64,000 nt of DNA from Sabulitectum sp964386635 (GTDB lineage: Bacteria > Fermentibacterota > Fermentibacteria > Fermentibacterales > JCC-6), in the NCBI GenBank assembly GCA_964386635.1, contig CAYLRO010000006.1:31445-95444 (forward strand), in the 5' to 3' direction. Under the pieces are notes generated by a model. The model did no database searches. It had not been told where the DNA came from and saw nothing but the letters and a program-made list of their open reading frames with translations. The position numbers and the translations under genes were made by a program. Numbering within the stretch: position 1 is the stretch's first letter; the number at the start of each line of letters is the position of its first letter. Positions 8,331 through 17,416 of the stretch are shown piece by piece.

Positions 8331-9542
8331 TCAGGCGCCGAACTTGCCCAGCCTGCCAGACGCGGCAAGAAGCAGCGACATCAATTCACTTCCCTGAAAG
8401 GTCCCCAGCGAACCGGTGGAGGCTTCCCGTTCGGTAAATCTGCAGTTCCATCCGGTTCTCTGTGGACCGCCGTGTATCATCACAGGCACCGGGTGCCAGC
8501 TGTGAAGCTTCATAGGGCACGGAGTTGAATGGTCACCGGTTATGCACACCACATCAAACCCGCAGTCAAGGATCGCAGGAATGGCACGGTCAAATTTTTC
8601 TATCTCAGAAACTTTCCGGAGATGGTCACCGTCTTCACCTGAGCTGTCTGTGTACTTGTGGTGAAGAAACACGAAATCGCTTCCGTTTTTAAGAGCCGCT
8701 GATGCGGCTGCCACTTCTCCAGTCAGGTCTGCAGGCTCCACAGGCAGAACTTTCATGCCAGCCATTGAAGCAACTCCCCTGTACATGGGATAGAGAGCAA
8801 CTGCAGATGCGTTAAGTTTGAATCTTTCCTTTAATCCGGGAAGTTCCTCGTGAAGTGCAAAGCCCCTGAGAAGAATTCCGTTTGCAGGTTTCTTCCCCTG
8901 AAGGATGTGAAAAGCCGAGGATATGAATTCTCTGATTATCTCAGCGGAGTACTCTGCCTCAGGTGAGGTGATCCTGACGTCAAGAGGTTTCGCTCCTGTA
9001 AGCCCCGGATCAGTATCCCTGATGTCCTGAGACAGACCTGAACCTCTGAATACCACACAGGCTCTGTGCTCTTTCACAGGCTCAACAAAAACCTCTATCC
9101 CCTGAATTCTGATACTTTTAAGTTCATTAACCAGTTCTTCGCATTTCTCAGTGGAAATCCTCCCGGCTCTTCTGTCGGTTATCACTCCGGTACTGTCCAG
9201 AGAACAGAAATTGATCCTGGCAGCAAGATCACCGTGCTGCAGATTAAACCCGATCCCCAGAGCTGCAAGGGCACCTCTGCCAACCAGATACTTCACAGGA
9301 TCATATCCGAAAAGGGCAAGGTGACCAGGGCCGCTCCCAGGTGTTATTCCCCTGCCCACAGGAATCTGCTGCCCCAGAGCAGAAGCAGATGCCAGCCTGT
9401 CCATGTTAGGTGTTTCTGCAGCTTCCAGAGGTGTCAGTCCCTGCAGTTCCGGAATGGCAATGTCTCCTACTCCATCCATCACTGCGAGAAGTATGGACCC
9501 GCCTTGATCCAGAGCAAGATCGGAAATAATATCCGGATTCAT
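8331..9542 (-). CDS. apgM: 2,3-bisphosphoglycerate-independent phosphoglycerate mutase (archaeal-type ApgM)
   Basis: A 403-residue alkaline-phosphatase superfamily enzyme interconverting 3- and 2-phosphoglycerate in glycolysis. VMDGVGD gives the first metal site, TPGSGPGHLALFGYDP contains the serine nucleophile, and ITGDHSTPCPMKLHSWHPVP holds metal ligands. The order and length fit the archaeal-type ApgM rather than the 510-residue GpmI. ATG start with a GGGG-containing ribosome site; 15 bases from purM. Confidence 0.92.
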   Translation of the reverse strand: MNPDIISDLALDQGGSILLAVMDGVGDIAIPELQGLTPLEAAETPNMDRLASASALGQQIPVGRGITPGSGPGHLALFGYDPVKYLVGRGALAALGIGFNLQHGDLAARINFCSLDSTGVITDRRAGRISTEKCEELVNELKSIRIQGIEVFVEPVKEHRACVVFRGSGLSQDIRDTDPGLTGAKPLDVRITSPEAEYSAEIIREFISSAFHILQGKKPANGILLRGFALHEELPGLKERFKLNASAVALYPMYRGVASMAGMKVLPVEPADLTGEVAAASAALKNGSDFVFLHHKYTDSSGEDGDHLRKVSEIEKFDRAIPAILDCGFDVVCITGDHSTPCPMKLHSWHPVPVMIHGGPQRTGWNCRFTEREASTGSLGTFQGSELMSLLLAASGRLGKFGA

Positions 9543-9557
9543 TCAGGTCCCCTTTCT

Positions 9558-10580
9558 TCAGGAATAGTCGATTGTACCGGTATCGGTTATTACACCGGCG
9601 GTAAAGGGCTTTGCCCCTGCTGCTTCCAGCGCCTTCAGCGTTCTGCCCGGCTGTTCTGTCGCTATCAGGAAGCCTGCTCCCATGTTGAAAGCTCTTCTCA
9701 TCTCAGTTTCAGCAATACCGCCCAGTTTACCTATCAAACTGAATATTGGCGGGATATTCCAGGAAGGGGTGATAAGAGCACCGCATCCTACAGGAAGGAT
9801 CCTGACTAGATTCCCCGGTATTCCTCCTCCTGTTATGTGAGCCATTCCGGTCACCAGTTTCTCCTCAAGAAGAGGCTTCATCTCTTTCAGATAGCTTTTG
9901 TGCACCTGAAGAAGCGCTTCTCCAACCGATACACCTTCAAGCTCATCAGGCCTGCTGTCTACTGAAAGACCTTCCTTCTCGAAAAGAACTGCTCTGGCCA
10001 GAGAATACCCGTTTGTGTGAAGCCCTGAAGAAGGCAAACCGATGAGCGTCTGACCTGGAGCAACAGCAGATCCGTCAATTATCATTGAGCGCTCCACCAC
10101 TCCCACTATGGTCCCTGCAACATCATAGTCACCCCTGTTGTAAAAACCGGGCATTTCAGCTGTCTCACCACCGAGAAGGGCAAATCCGTTATCTGAACAT
10201 GCTTTTGCCAGACCTGTAACTATTGCAGCTGCAACTGAGGCATCAAGGCTTCCGCAGGCAATGTAATCCATGAAGAAAAGTGGAATTGCTCCCTGCACAA
10301 GAATATCATTCACACAGTGATTCACAAGATCACTTCCAACTGTTGAATAGCTTCCCTGCATGGAAGCTACCTTCAGTTTCGTTCCAACCCCGTCTGTACT
10401 GGCCACAAGAACAGGTTCGTTCATCCCGCCGAAATCAGCTTTGTAGAGCCCTCCGAAGTGGCCAAGTTCCGAGAGAACATTACTGTTGAAGGTCTTTTTG
10501 ACTTCCTTCTTCATCAGCTCGATAGCTCTTGTTCCCTCATCAATATCAACACCGCTGGACCTGTAATCGATTCCGCTCAT
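9558..10580 (-). CDS. purM: Phosphoribosylformylglycinamidine cyclo-ligase
   Basis: A 340-residue AIR synthetase, fifth step of purine synthesis, closing the imidazole ring of FGAM with ATP. Diagnostic segments are SGVDIDEGTRAIELMKK, STDGVGTKLKVA, HCVNDILVQGA, LLGGETAEMPGFY and HITGGGIPGNLVRILP. Length and domain order are standard. The ATG overlaps the stop of the upstream kinase (ATGA), so the two are translationally coupled. Other pur genes are not in the window. Confidence 0.95.
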   Translation of the reverse strand: MSGIDYRSSGVDIDEGTRAIELMKKEVKKTFNSNVLSELGHFGGLYKADFGGMNEPVLVASTDGVGTKLKVASMQGSYSTVGSDLVNHCVNDILVQGAIPLFFMDYIACGSLDASVAAAIVTGLAKACSDNGFALLGGETAEMPGFYNRGDYDVAGTIVGVVERSMIIDGSAVAPGQTLIGLPSSGLHTNGYSLARAVLFEKEGLSVDSRPDELEGVSVGEALLQVHKSYLKEMKPLLEEKLVTGMAHITGGGIPGNLVRILPVGCGALITPSWNIPPIFSLIGKLGGIAETEMRRAFNMGAGFLIATEQPGRTLKALEAAGAKPFTAGVITDTGTIDYS

Positions 10581-11494
10581 TCTTTAACCCTGTCCAGCTG
10601 GTTGGTTGAAAGGTAGAAGTTCAATCTCTCGTCTATCTGAGCCCTGTCCAGCTCTCTCAGGGCCTCAACACCAAATCCGCCAATGGCAAAACTGGCGGTG
10701 ACTGAACCATAGCAGAGTCCCCGTGTAATGTTCCTGAAAGTCAGAGGTCCACCGACACCTGAAAGGAAGCCCAGCATTCCAGCTGCAAAACTGTCCCCTG
10801 CTCCGGTAGGATCTATTACTTTGTCCACAGGACATGCAGGAAGAAGGAATGGCCTGGGACCGCCCAGTACCATCACGCCACTTGCACCAAGTTTTATTAC
10901 AACAAACCTGGGACCTCTCTTGAGAATGTATCTTCCTGCTCTGAACAGATCGGAACAACCGGAAATCTGTCTGGCCTCAGAAGCGTTCACAAAGAGAAGG
11001 TCAACTCTCTTCATTGCTTTTAAAACAGCTTCTTTTTTGTGTTCAATCCAGAGGTTCATGGTGTCCATGGCGATCCAGACCGGATCTTCCACCTGTTCAA
11101 GCACCTGAAGCTGAAGCTCGGGATCAATGTTTGCAAGAAATACGCAGGGGGTTTTCCTGTAGCTTTCCGGCAGTTCAGGTTCAAAACTGGCAAAAACACC
11201 CAGTTCAGTTCTGATGGTTCTGGCATCTCCGAAATCCGGGCCGTAAACACCTTCCCACCTGAAAGTAGGGCCTCTTCCTATCTTAAGACCTTCAACATCA
11301 ACGTTCCTTGTCTTCAGATATTCCTTTTCCCTGCTTGGGAAATCAGGTCCCACAACTCCGACAATTCGAACTCTGTCCAGCTGACCCGCGGCAAGACCGA
11401 AGTAAACTGCTGAACCACCCAGAGTGTCCTCCGCTTTACCGGCGGGAGTAGTAAGGGTATCAAGAGCAACCGAGCCTACAACAAGAACAGACAT
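10577..11494 (-). CDS. PfkB-family sugar/nucleoside kinase
   Basis: A 305-residue ribokinase-like kinase. The C-terminal signature DPTGAGDSFAAGMLGFL carries the catalytic Asp and anion hole, and an N-terminal GGSAVYFGLAAGQL the substrate-side glycines. The substrate is not readable; position just upstream of and overlapping purM hints at a nucleoside or ribose substrate, but that is inference only. Good ribosome site (AGAGGA) before the ATG. Confidence 0.85.
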   Translation of the reverse strand: MSVLVVGSVALDTLTTPAGKAEDTLGGSAVYFGLAAGQLDRVRIVGVVGPDFPSREKEYLKTRNVDVEGLKIGRGPTFRWEGVYGPDFGDARTIRTELGVFASFEPELPESYRKTPCVFLANIDPELQLQVLEQVEDPVWIAMDTMNLWIEHKKEAVLKAMKRVDLLFVNASEARQISGCSDLFRAGRYILKRGPRFVVIKLGASGVMVLGGPRPFLLPACPVDKVIDPTGAGDSFAAGMLGFLSGVGGPLTFRNITRGLCYGSVTASFAIGGFGVEALRELDRAQIDERLNFYLSTNQLDRVKE

Positions 11495-11506
11495 GACTGT
11501 TCCTCT

Positions 11507-13189
11507 CTACATCTTATCGGGAGCTTTAACCCCGATGATTCTCAAAAGATCACTTAGTGTGTTTCTCACCGCCATGCAGAGTGTAAGTCTTGCTGCGGTA
11601 AGTGATGGATTTTCCGGATCATAAACTCTGTGATGCTGATAGAAACCGTGGAAACAGGTTGCTATCTCTCCCAGAATGTCAGTTATCCGGTGAGGTTCCA
11701 GAGCTTCTGCAGCAGAATGAACTCTCAGGGGAATTGTCTCAAGGAGCCTCATCAGATCTCTCTCCCTGTCACCGGTGAGAAGTTCAGAAAACCTGCTGGC
11801 TGAGTCTCGGACCGGGTCTGCTTCCGGGATGTTTCTCAAAATACCGGCAATCCTGGCAAAAGCATACTGAACGTAGAAAACGGGATTGTCATCACTGTCT
11901 GATGCAGCTACTGAAAGGTCGAAGTCCATGTGAGCTTCAGCCCTTCTTGTAAGAAAGATGTACCGTACCACATCTGCCGATCCCACCTCTGCCACAAGAT
12001 CGCGGAGGGTAACAAAATCTCCGGCTCTGGTGGACATTTTGACCTTTTCTCCATTCCGCAGCAGCGTGACGAACTGGTGAAGTATGGTTCTCAGAGTACT
12101 CTTGACGGTGTCTGAACCCAGAAGACTGCACAGGGCTGCCTCTACATCCTTACAGGTATCAATGTGATCTGAACCGAAGATATCCACAATGAGATCATAA
12201 CCCCTTGAGAACTTGTTCAGGTGGTAGGCTATGTCAGGCATTCTGTATGTACAGGTTCCGTCATCTCTTACTATTACCCTGTCCTCAGGTCTCCCTATCT
12301 CAGAGAGTTTCAGCCAGAGTTTCACATGATTTTCACTGTCATTGTAGACAAGATCCTTCTCCTGAAGCATCTTTACCGCACTGTTAACCGCCTCTGGAAT
12401 CAGTTCGCTTTCTGCAAAATACCTGTCAAACTTTATTCCAAGAAGTTCCAGGTCCCGGCGGATAAGCTCGAAGGCTCTTGAGCCTGCGTACTCACGGAAA
12501 AGAACGCTCTCTTCAGGCCAGCTCAGGTCATCACCCTTCAGCTTCCTGAGATCTCCAGCCCAGCCTGTAATGTAATCACCCTGATAACCGCCCTCCGGGA
12601 TCTCCATCTCCCTGCCCAGGATCTGCATGTATCTGGCAGCCAGGGATTCGGCAAGCCTTTCCATCTGCTTGCCTGCATCATTGAAATAGTACTCTTTTTC
12701 AACTGCCCAGCCGGTTGCTTCCAGAAGGCCGGATACTGCGTCGCCTAATACTGCCTGCCTGCAATGACCCACAGTAAGGGGACCGGTAGGATTTGAACTG
12801 ACATACTCAACGAGAACTTTTTTCCCTGATCCTGATTCAGGCATCAACCGGGATATCCCGTTCTCTGCAAGGTACTCTGTTATGCAGTGAAGGTACTCGT
12901 CTGAAAGTGTGAAGTTCAGGAAGCCGGGACCGTCAACTGAAACCTTCTCCAACTGGGAAATGCCCTGAACGGAATCAGCCATCACAGCTGCTATTTCCCT
13001 GGGAGATTTCTTAAGAACTCCAGCCAGGGGCATTGCTGAACTGCAAGCAAGATCGCCCAGCTTCAGATTTCTTGACGGAACCACTTCAACCACAGGTTTC
13101 TCAATGGAGAAAACTCCTGTAAGAGCTTTCTCCATGGCGCTGGAAAGCTTATTCCGAATCTGCAGGGGTGATATCAAAGGTGAAGTCAT
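11507..13189 (-). CDS. argS: Arginyl-tRNA synthetase
   Basis: A 560-residue class I synthetase charging tRNA-Arg. The HIGH-like motif is in SSNPTGPLTVGHCRQA, the KMSK-like loop in VKMSTRAGDFVTLRDL, and the C-terminal anticodon-binding domain ends with RVYDPENPSLTAARLTLCMA. The N-terminal region (LKLGDLACSSAMPLA) is the usual ArgS additional domain. The start overlaps the rsfS 3' end by about 40 bases; ATG at 13189 directly follows an in-frame GTG. Confidence 0.95.
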   Translation of the reverse strand: MTSPLISPLQIRNKLSSAMEKALTGVFSIEKPVVEVVPSRNLKLGDLACSSAMPLAGVLKKSPREIAAVMADSVQGISQLEKVSVDGPGFLNFTLSDEYLHCITEYLAENGISRLMPESGSGKKVLVEYVSSNPTGPLTVGHCRQAVLGDAVSGLLEATGWAVEKEYYFNDAGKQMERLAESLAARYMQILGREMEIPEGGYQGDYITGWAGDLRKLKGDDLSWPEESVLFREYAGSRAFELIRRDLELLGIKFDRYFAESELIPEAVNSAVKMLQEKDLVYNDSENHVKLWLKLSEIGRPEDRVIVRDDGTCTYRMPDIAYHLNKFSRGYDLIVDIFGSDHIDTCKDVEAALCSLLGSDTVKSTLRTILHQFVTLLRNGEKVKMSTRAGDFVTLRDLVAEVGSADVVRYIFLTRRAEAHMDFDLSVAASDSDDNPVFYVQYAFARIAGILRNIPEADPVRDSASRFSELLTGDRERDLMRLLETIPLRVHSAAEALEPHRITDILGEIATCFHGFYQHHRVYDPENPSLTAARLTLCMAVRNTLSDLLRIIGVKAPDKM

Positions 13190-13565
13190 CACTGTGATCC
13201 GTTCCGCGTCTGTCCTGGAACTTCTTCACTGGAGCATCGCTCCAGAGAGATTCCAGGTTGTAGTATTTCCTCACATCAGGAAGAAAAACATGTACCACAA
13301 AGTCAACGAAATCCAGCAGGATCCAGCTTCCCTCGTCGTACCCTTCCTTGTGGTGAAGCCTCCAGCCAAGATCCCTTGCTGATCTTTCAAGATGATCGGC
13401 AATAGCTCTGCTCTGTATCCTGTTGTCGGCAGTGGCAACCACAAAGATATCCATGGTAAGAGGGAACTCCATCATGTCCATTGCCACAACATCGTACCCG
13501 TGCCGCTGATGAATCGCTTCGACTATATCTTCGAGGATATCAGGACCGTCGTTCTCTGTGCTCAA
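13149..13565 (-). CDS. rsfS: Ribosome silencing factor (RsfS/Iojap family)
   Basis: A 138-residue member of the DUF143/Iojap family, which binds ribosomal protein uL14 and blocks subunit joining when nutrients are short. Family segments DIFVVATADNRIQSRAIADH and EGSWILLDFVDFVVHVF are followed by RKYYNLESLWSDAP. The start is TTG with a strong GGAGG five bases upstream. The C-terminal 20 residues extend beyond the usual end and overlap argS. It follows the LytR-C protein gene by 12 bases. Confidence 0.92.
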   Translation of the reverse strand: MSTENDGPDILEDIVEAIHQRHGYDVVAMDMMEFPLTMDIFVVATADNRIQSRAIADHLERSARDLGWRLHHKEGYDEGSWILLDFVDFVVHVFLPDVRKYYNLESLWSDAPVKKFQDRRGTDHSDDFTFDITPADSE

Positions 13566-13577
13566 AAAAACCTCCGC

Positions 13578-14087
13578 TCAGTCTCTGTATGGTATGTAGT
13601 TGGAAGGATCATCCCTGTCTCTTCCAAGTATAACTGTAACATCTACATGCGACACCTGGCCATCAGGTGGAAGAAGCATCACCACCGAAGAATCACCCAC
13701 TTCAAGCACATCAGCAACCCTCATGGCGGCTGCATAGGATGTATCATGAGAGAGGATCACCGTTACCGCATAATCCATTTCCTCCGCATTAAGAGGTGGT
13801 CCAGGGGCATAGAAAACCACATCTCCCGACCTGGTCTCCAGGTAGTTCTGTGCCCTCATTGCCAGATCAGAAACCCCTGCTCCATTCCTGATCTCAATAA
13901 GAACTGTATCAGGGGGAGGGGTTGAATCGGAGAGATGAAAAACCCTGGTTATCTCTACAGCTTCTTCCTTTATCCATTCCGGAGAATAGAGCACAGCCAG
14001 TGTGGCAAGGCTGCCGGCGGCCAGTGATACAAGTATCGCAGGCAGCATATTTCTCTTCTTCTTCCGTTTTGCAGTTCTTCCAGCCAC
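13578..14087 (-). CDS. Membrane-anchored LytR C-terminal-domain-like protein
   Basis: A 169-residue protein: basic N-terminus, one membrane segment at about residues 14-31, then a periplasmic domain resembling the LytR_C fold (VLIEIRNGAGVSDLAMRAQNYL near residue 62, ending VDVTVILGRD). The LytR-CpsA-Psr catalytic domain itself is absent, so no ligase activity is implied. It begins at GTG sharing one base with the stop of the HIT gene, with AGGA upstream. Position before rsfS is a common arrangement for such small proteins. Confidence 0.75.
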   Translation of the reverse strand: MAGRTAKRKKKRNMLPAILVSLAAGSLATLAVLYSPEWIKEEAVEITRVFHLSDSTPPPDTVLIEIRNGAGVSDLAMRAQNYLETRSGDVVFYAPGPPLNAEEMDYAVTVILSHDTSYAAAMRVADVLEVGDSSVVMLLPPDGQVSHVDVTVILGRDRDDPSNYIPYRD

Positions 14088-14584
14088 TATGCTTTCCTGA
14101 AATATGGTGTCAGAATCTCAAGCGCTTTCACAAGGGACTGGGAAACGACTCTTACTCTTCCAACTGTTGTCATAAAATTGGTGTCTCCACCCCATCTCGG
14201 AAGTACATGAAGGTGCAGGTGTCCTGGAATTCCAGCGCCGCCTGCAGAACCAATGTTCCATCCTCCATTCATTCCCTGGCACTTCATCCCGGTCTTAAGG
14301 GCTTTTTCAGCAGTAACCGCCATCTGCATCATCTCACCCATCTCATCCCTGGTAAGAGATCCCAGATCAGCAACATGCCTGTAGGGAATTATCATGAGAT
14401 GACCGTTGATGTACGGGTATCTGTTCAATACTGCAAAGTTGTGTGTACCTCTGCAGAGAATCAGGTTCTCAATATCGTCTGAAGCATCCGCAGTACCCAG
14501 TTCACAGAAAACACAACCATGGCTCTTCTCTTCAGGAGATGAAACATAGTCGTATCTCCATGGTGCCCAGAGTCGTTCAGTCAC
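14087..14584 (-). CDS. HIT-family nucleotide hydrolase/phosphorylase
   Basis: A 165-residue histidine-triad protein. The triad is HLHLHVLPRW near residue 124, with LNRYPYINGHLMIIPYRH before it and a CVFC pair near the N-terminus that is typical of the zinc-binding AP4A phosphorylase-like branch. Likely substrates are dinucleoside polyphosphates or nucleoside phosphoramidates. GTG start overlapping the upstream stop as GTGA. Confidence 0.88.
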   Translation of the reverse strand: MTERLWAPWRYDYVSSPEEKSHGCVFCELGTADASDDIENLILCRGTHNFAVLNRYPYINGHLMIIPYRHVADLGSLTRDEMGEMMQMAVTAEKALKTGMKCQGMNGGWNIGSAGGAGIPGHLHLHVLPRWGGDTNFMTTVGRVRVVSQSLVKALEILTPYFRKA

Positions 14585-15540
14585 AGGTCCACTCCAACCA
14601 CAGCAAACTCTGCTATTTCAGAGTCTGCTTCTATTACACCGGCTTCAATTATGGCTCCGTCTCCAATTCTGGCACCGGGGCCGATGATGGTCTCTCCGGA
14701 CAGGCGGCAGTTCCGGCCTATGTGAACTCCCCGTCCGATGGTAACAGAATCTTCTATCCAGACAGTTGCAGGGTCTGGGATGATAACTCCCGCAAGCAGA
14801 TGAGCTTCAGTTACCCTTTTTTTCATGGCTTCTGTACACGCAGCAAGCTGCAGAGGATTATTCACCCCGGCAACTTCTTTCCACTCAGGAGTGAATACTG
14901 AAAGGATCGAACCGCCTGTTTCACCCGCAGCAGTCACCGCATCGGTGAGATAAAACTCTCCCTGCGCATTGAGATTACCTATCCGCGGAAGAACATCCAG
15001 AAGAACGGAAGCACTGAATGCCATTATTCCTGTGTTTATAAGCTTGCAGCTTTTTTCCTCATAGGTGGCATCCTTCTCCTCAACAATCCGCAGAATCCTG
15101 CCGGACTGGTCAAGGATCACTCTGCCGTAACCTGTTACATCAGGAGGTGTGGTTGTAAGAACTGCCATTGCTGCCTCTGAATCACGTCTGGCCTGAAGGA
15201 GTTCTGCAACTGTCTCCCATCTCAGCAGGGGTACATCCCCGAGAAGCACTACTACCTCGTCTGTTCCCTCAGGGAGTGGAAGTGCACACTGAACAGCATG
15301 GGCAGTGCCAAGCTGTTCAGACTGAACAGCCCAGCCCCAGCCATTCTGCTCGAGCATGGGAATAACGCTTTCTCTGCCGTGCCCTACAACAACTGTCACA
15401 TTATCCACCCCGGCAGCCTCTGCTGTTTCACAGGCTCGCTGCACCATGGGTTTCCCCAGCACCGGGTGCAGCACTTTCGGCAGGTCTGACTTCATCCTCT
15501 TGCCCATACCGGCAGCAAGTATCACAGCTGTTGTAACCAT
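14581..15540 (-). CDS. GlmU-like UDP-N-acetylglucosamine pyrophosphorylase with short hexapeptide tail
   Basis: A 319-residue protein with the N-terminal uridylyltransferase of GlmU (LAAGMGKRMKSDLPKVLHP, LLGDVPLL, GYGRVILDQSGRILRIVEEKDA). The left-handed beta-helix has only about five hexapeptide turns and stops near residue 319, whereas GlmU is about 456. The acetyltransferase active-site part is missing, so this probably makes UDP-GlcNAc from ready GlcNAc-1-phosphate, with acetylation elsewhere. The stop overlaps the next start (GTGA), so the short form is native rather than a frameshift. Confidence 0.88.
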   Translation of the reverse strand: MVTTAVILAAGMGKRMKSDLPKVLHPVLGKPMVQRACETAEAAGVDNVTVVVGHGRESVIPMLEQNGWGWAVQSEQLGTAHAVQCALPLPEGTDEVVVLLGDVPLLRWETVAELLQARRDSEAAMAVLTTTPPDVTGYGRVILDQSGRILRIVEEKDATYEEKSCKLINTGIMAFSASVLLDVLPRIGNLNAQGEFYLTDAVTAAGETGGSILSVFTPEWKEVAGVNNPLQLAACTEAMKKRVTEAHLLAGVIIPDPATVWIEDSVTIGRGVHIGRNCRLSGETIIGPGARIGDGAIIEAGVIEADSEIAEFAVVGVDL

Positions 15541-15896
15541 TAAAGCTCCCTGGGATTAAGATTGGAATCGTCCGCTACAACAATCACAGGCGGCGGGATT
15601 CCTTCTTTTTCAATATCCATCCATGCAAACTGCAGAATTATCACCCTGTCTCCCGGGCTGCACAATCTGGCTGCTGCACCGTTTATGCATATGGTTCCGC
15701 TTCCTGGTTCTCCTTCCAGAACATAGGTTTCAAAACGATTGCCTGTATCCACATCAGCAACGAGGACTTTCTCGTTGGGAAGTATTCCTGTCATATTCAG
15801 AAGGTTGCTGTCTATGGTGATAGAGCCCATGTAGTCAAGCTCTGCCTGTGTAACAACCATTCTGTGAAGTTTTGCCTTCAGAAAACACCTGAGCAA
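15540..15896 (-). CDS. panD: Aspartate 1-decarboxylase
   Basis: A 118-residue pyruvoyl enzyme that makes beta-alanine for pantothenate. The self-cleavage site is YMGSIT (Gly-Ser) at about residues 23-28, and the N-terminus LKAKLHRMVVTQAEL is typical. The start is TTG, two bases after the panC stop, with GAGG inside the panC end as ribosome site. It overlaps the GlmU-like gene by one base (TAATG). Confidence 0.95.
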   Translation of the reverse strand: MLRCFLKAKLHRMVVTQAELDYMGSITIDSNLLNMTGILPNEKVLVADVDTGNRFETYVLEGEPGSGTICINGAAARLCSPGDRVIILQFAWMDIEKEGIPPPVIVVADDSNLNPREL

Positions 15897-15897
15897 A

Positions 15898-16749
15898 TCA
15901 AACCTCCGGTTCGATGATTACATTATCTATCAGTCTGGTCTTCCCTGCGAACACAGCCGCAGCAAGAAGAACTTTTTCCTTTACCGTTTCCACTTTCTCC
16001 ATTGTGAAAGGGTCAACAGCGTCAACATACTGTATTTTCAGAAGAGGCATCTTCTCCACCTCTTCCCGGAACGCCTGTTTCAGTTCAGAACACTCTTTTT
16101 CCCCACCTCGGGCAAGTTCAGCCGCAGCAAGAAGCCCCCTGCGAACAGCAGTCGCCTGTTCTCTTTCATCAACAGAGAGATATGCGTTTCTGCTGCTCAT
16201 TGCAAGACCATCTGCTTCCCGGACAATGGGAGCGGAAAGAATATTCACTCCCAGACGAAGGTCGGCATTCATCCGGCGCAGAACAGACAGCTGCTGGTAA
16301 TCCTTCTCACCGAATACTGCAATATCAGGCTTTATAATCCCGAAAAGAACCGCAACCACCGTTGCCACTCCGGCAAAGTGGTCAGGTCTGAACTTTCCGC
16401 AAAGACCCCGGGTCAAACCGGCAAGCCTGATCTCTGTGGAAAATCCAACTGGATAAACCACTTCAGGAACAGGTGTAAACACAGCTGCAGCACCAAGCTC
16501 ATCCAGAAGAGAACAATCCTTTGAAAGCACCCTGGGATAACTGTCCAGGTCTTCGCCTTCTCCGAACTGAGTGGGGTTTACAAATATGCTCACTACCACC
16601 CTGTCGGAATGTCTGCCAGCCAGTTCAACAAGCTTAAGATGACCGGCATGGAGGGCACCCATGGTAGGAACGAATCCCACATTGAGCCCCCTGGACCGCC
16701 AGTTGGAACACAGTGAAGACATCTCCTTCTCTGTGGTAATCACTCTCAA
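15898..16749 (-). CDS. panC: Pantothenate synthetase
   Basis: A 283-residue ligase joining pantoate and beta-alanine with ATP. VGFVPTMGALHAGHLKLV holds the HIGH-like site, VFVNPTQFGEGEDLDSYPR and FGEKDYQQLSVLRRM are family hallmarks, and SSRNAYLS matches the KMSKS-like loop. Start is either TTG at 16749, sharing TTGA with the upstream stop, or GTG at 16743. It is paired with panD, giving the last steps of pantothenate synthesis. Confidence 0.94.
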   Translation of the reverse strand: MRVITTEKEMSSLCSNWRSRGLNVGFVPTMGALHAGHLKLVELAGRHSDRVVVSIFVNPTQFGEGEDLDSYPRVLSKDCSLLDELGAAAVFTPVPEVVYPVGFSTEIRLAGLTRGLCGKFRPDHFAGVATVVAVLFGIIKPDIAVFGEKDYQQLSVLRRMNADLRLGVNILSAPIVREADGLAMSSRNAYLSVDEREQATAVRRGLLAAAELARGGEKECSELKQAFREEVEKMPLLKIQYVDAVDPFTMEKVETVKEKVLLAAAVFAGKTRLIDNVIIEPEV

Positions 16750-17399
16750 ATCCTCAAACCTCCATCTGCTGAGGGATTAAATCCCTGCAGACCTCCCGGG
16801 TGTTCAAGCACCGCATCAACCAGCCGCTCGAACGCTTCCGTGTCTTTTCTGAAATCCACATTATCCGTGTTAACCACCAGAACAGGATATGACCTGTCAT
16901 GAAGAAACCATCGGTTGTAGGAATCAACCAGTTCATCCAGCCAGTTCCTGTCCATATCTCTCTCGAAACTCCTGCCGAATCTGTTTATCCTGTCCAGAAG
17001 AACTCCGGTGGATGCCTGCAGATACACCACAAGATCAGGTGCCGGAGCAGGAGAAACCAGCTGCCCGGCAAGTTTTTCGTACAGGGACCACTCCTGCGCT
17101 GAAAGACTGACCCGGGCAAAGATCAGACCTTTCCCGTACAGAAAATCTGAGATCAGAAATCTGCTGAACAGGTCAGGCTGGGCAAGTCCGGACTGTCTGG
17201 CATACCTGGCCAGAAGAAATGAGACCTGCGCCTGAAATCCATACTTGGTCCTGTCCCTGTAGAATAACGGCAGAAACGGGTTCTCACCGGTTTCTTCAAG
17301 AATAACTCTTCCTTCGAGCCGTTCTCCAAGCCTTCCGGCAAGAAAAGTCTTCCCAACCCCTACAGGTCCTTCAACCACGAGGTATCTTCCATTCCTCAA
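16746..17399 (-). CDS. Deoxynucleoside kinase
   Basis: A 217-residue kinase of the dNK/dGK family, salvaging deoxynucleosides. The P-loop is VVEGPVGVGKTFLA at residues 7-20, a DR[ST]-like region occurs in FSRFLISDFLYGKGLIFA, and RINRFGRSFERDMDRNWLDEL resembles the lid. It starts with TTG and a GGGAG ten bases upstream. It sits between folate and pantothenate genes, as the HPPK-dNK-PanC-PanD order does in several bacteria. Confidence 0.88.
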   Translation of the reverse strand: MRNGRYLVVEGPVGVGKTFLAGRLGERLEGRVILEETGENPFLPLFYRDRTKYGFQAQVSFLLARYARQSGLAQPDLFSRFLISDFLYGKGLIFARVSLSAQEWSLYEKLAGQLVSPAPAPDLVVYLQASTGVLLDRINRFGRSFERDMDRNWLDELVDSYNRWFLHDRSYPVLVVNTDNVDFRKDTEAFERLVDAVLEHPGGLQGFNPSADGGLRI

Positions 17400-17416
17400 A
17401 CGGGTTCATCTCCCTG

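Noticed and set aside
6603..8437. Plus-strand frames opposite nadA and mnmA
   Set aside because: Low-quality sequences, no signals, opposite genes with complete catalytic motifs.
13149..13189. Fusion or frameshift between rsfS and argS
   Set aside because: Both proteins are complete with family-typical ends; a 40-base overlap in different frames is enough explanation.
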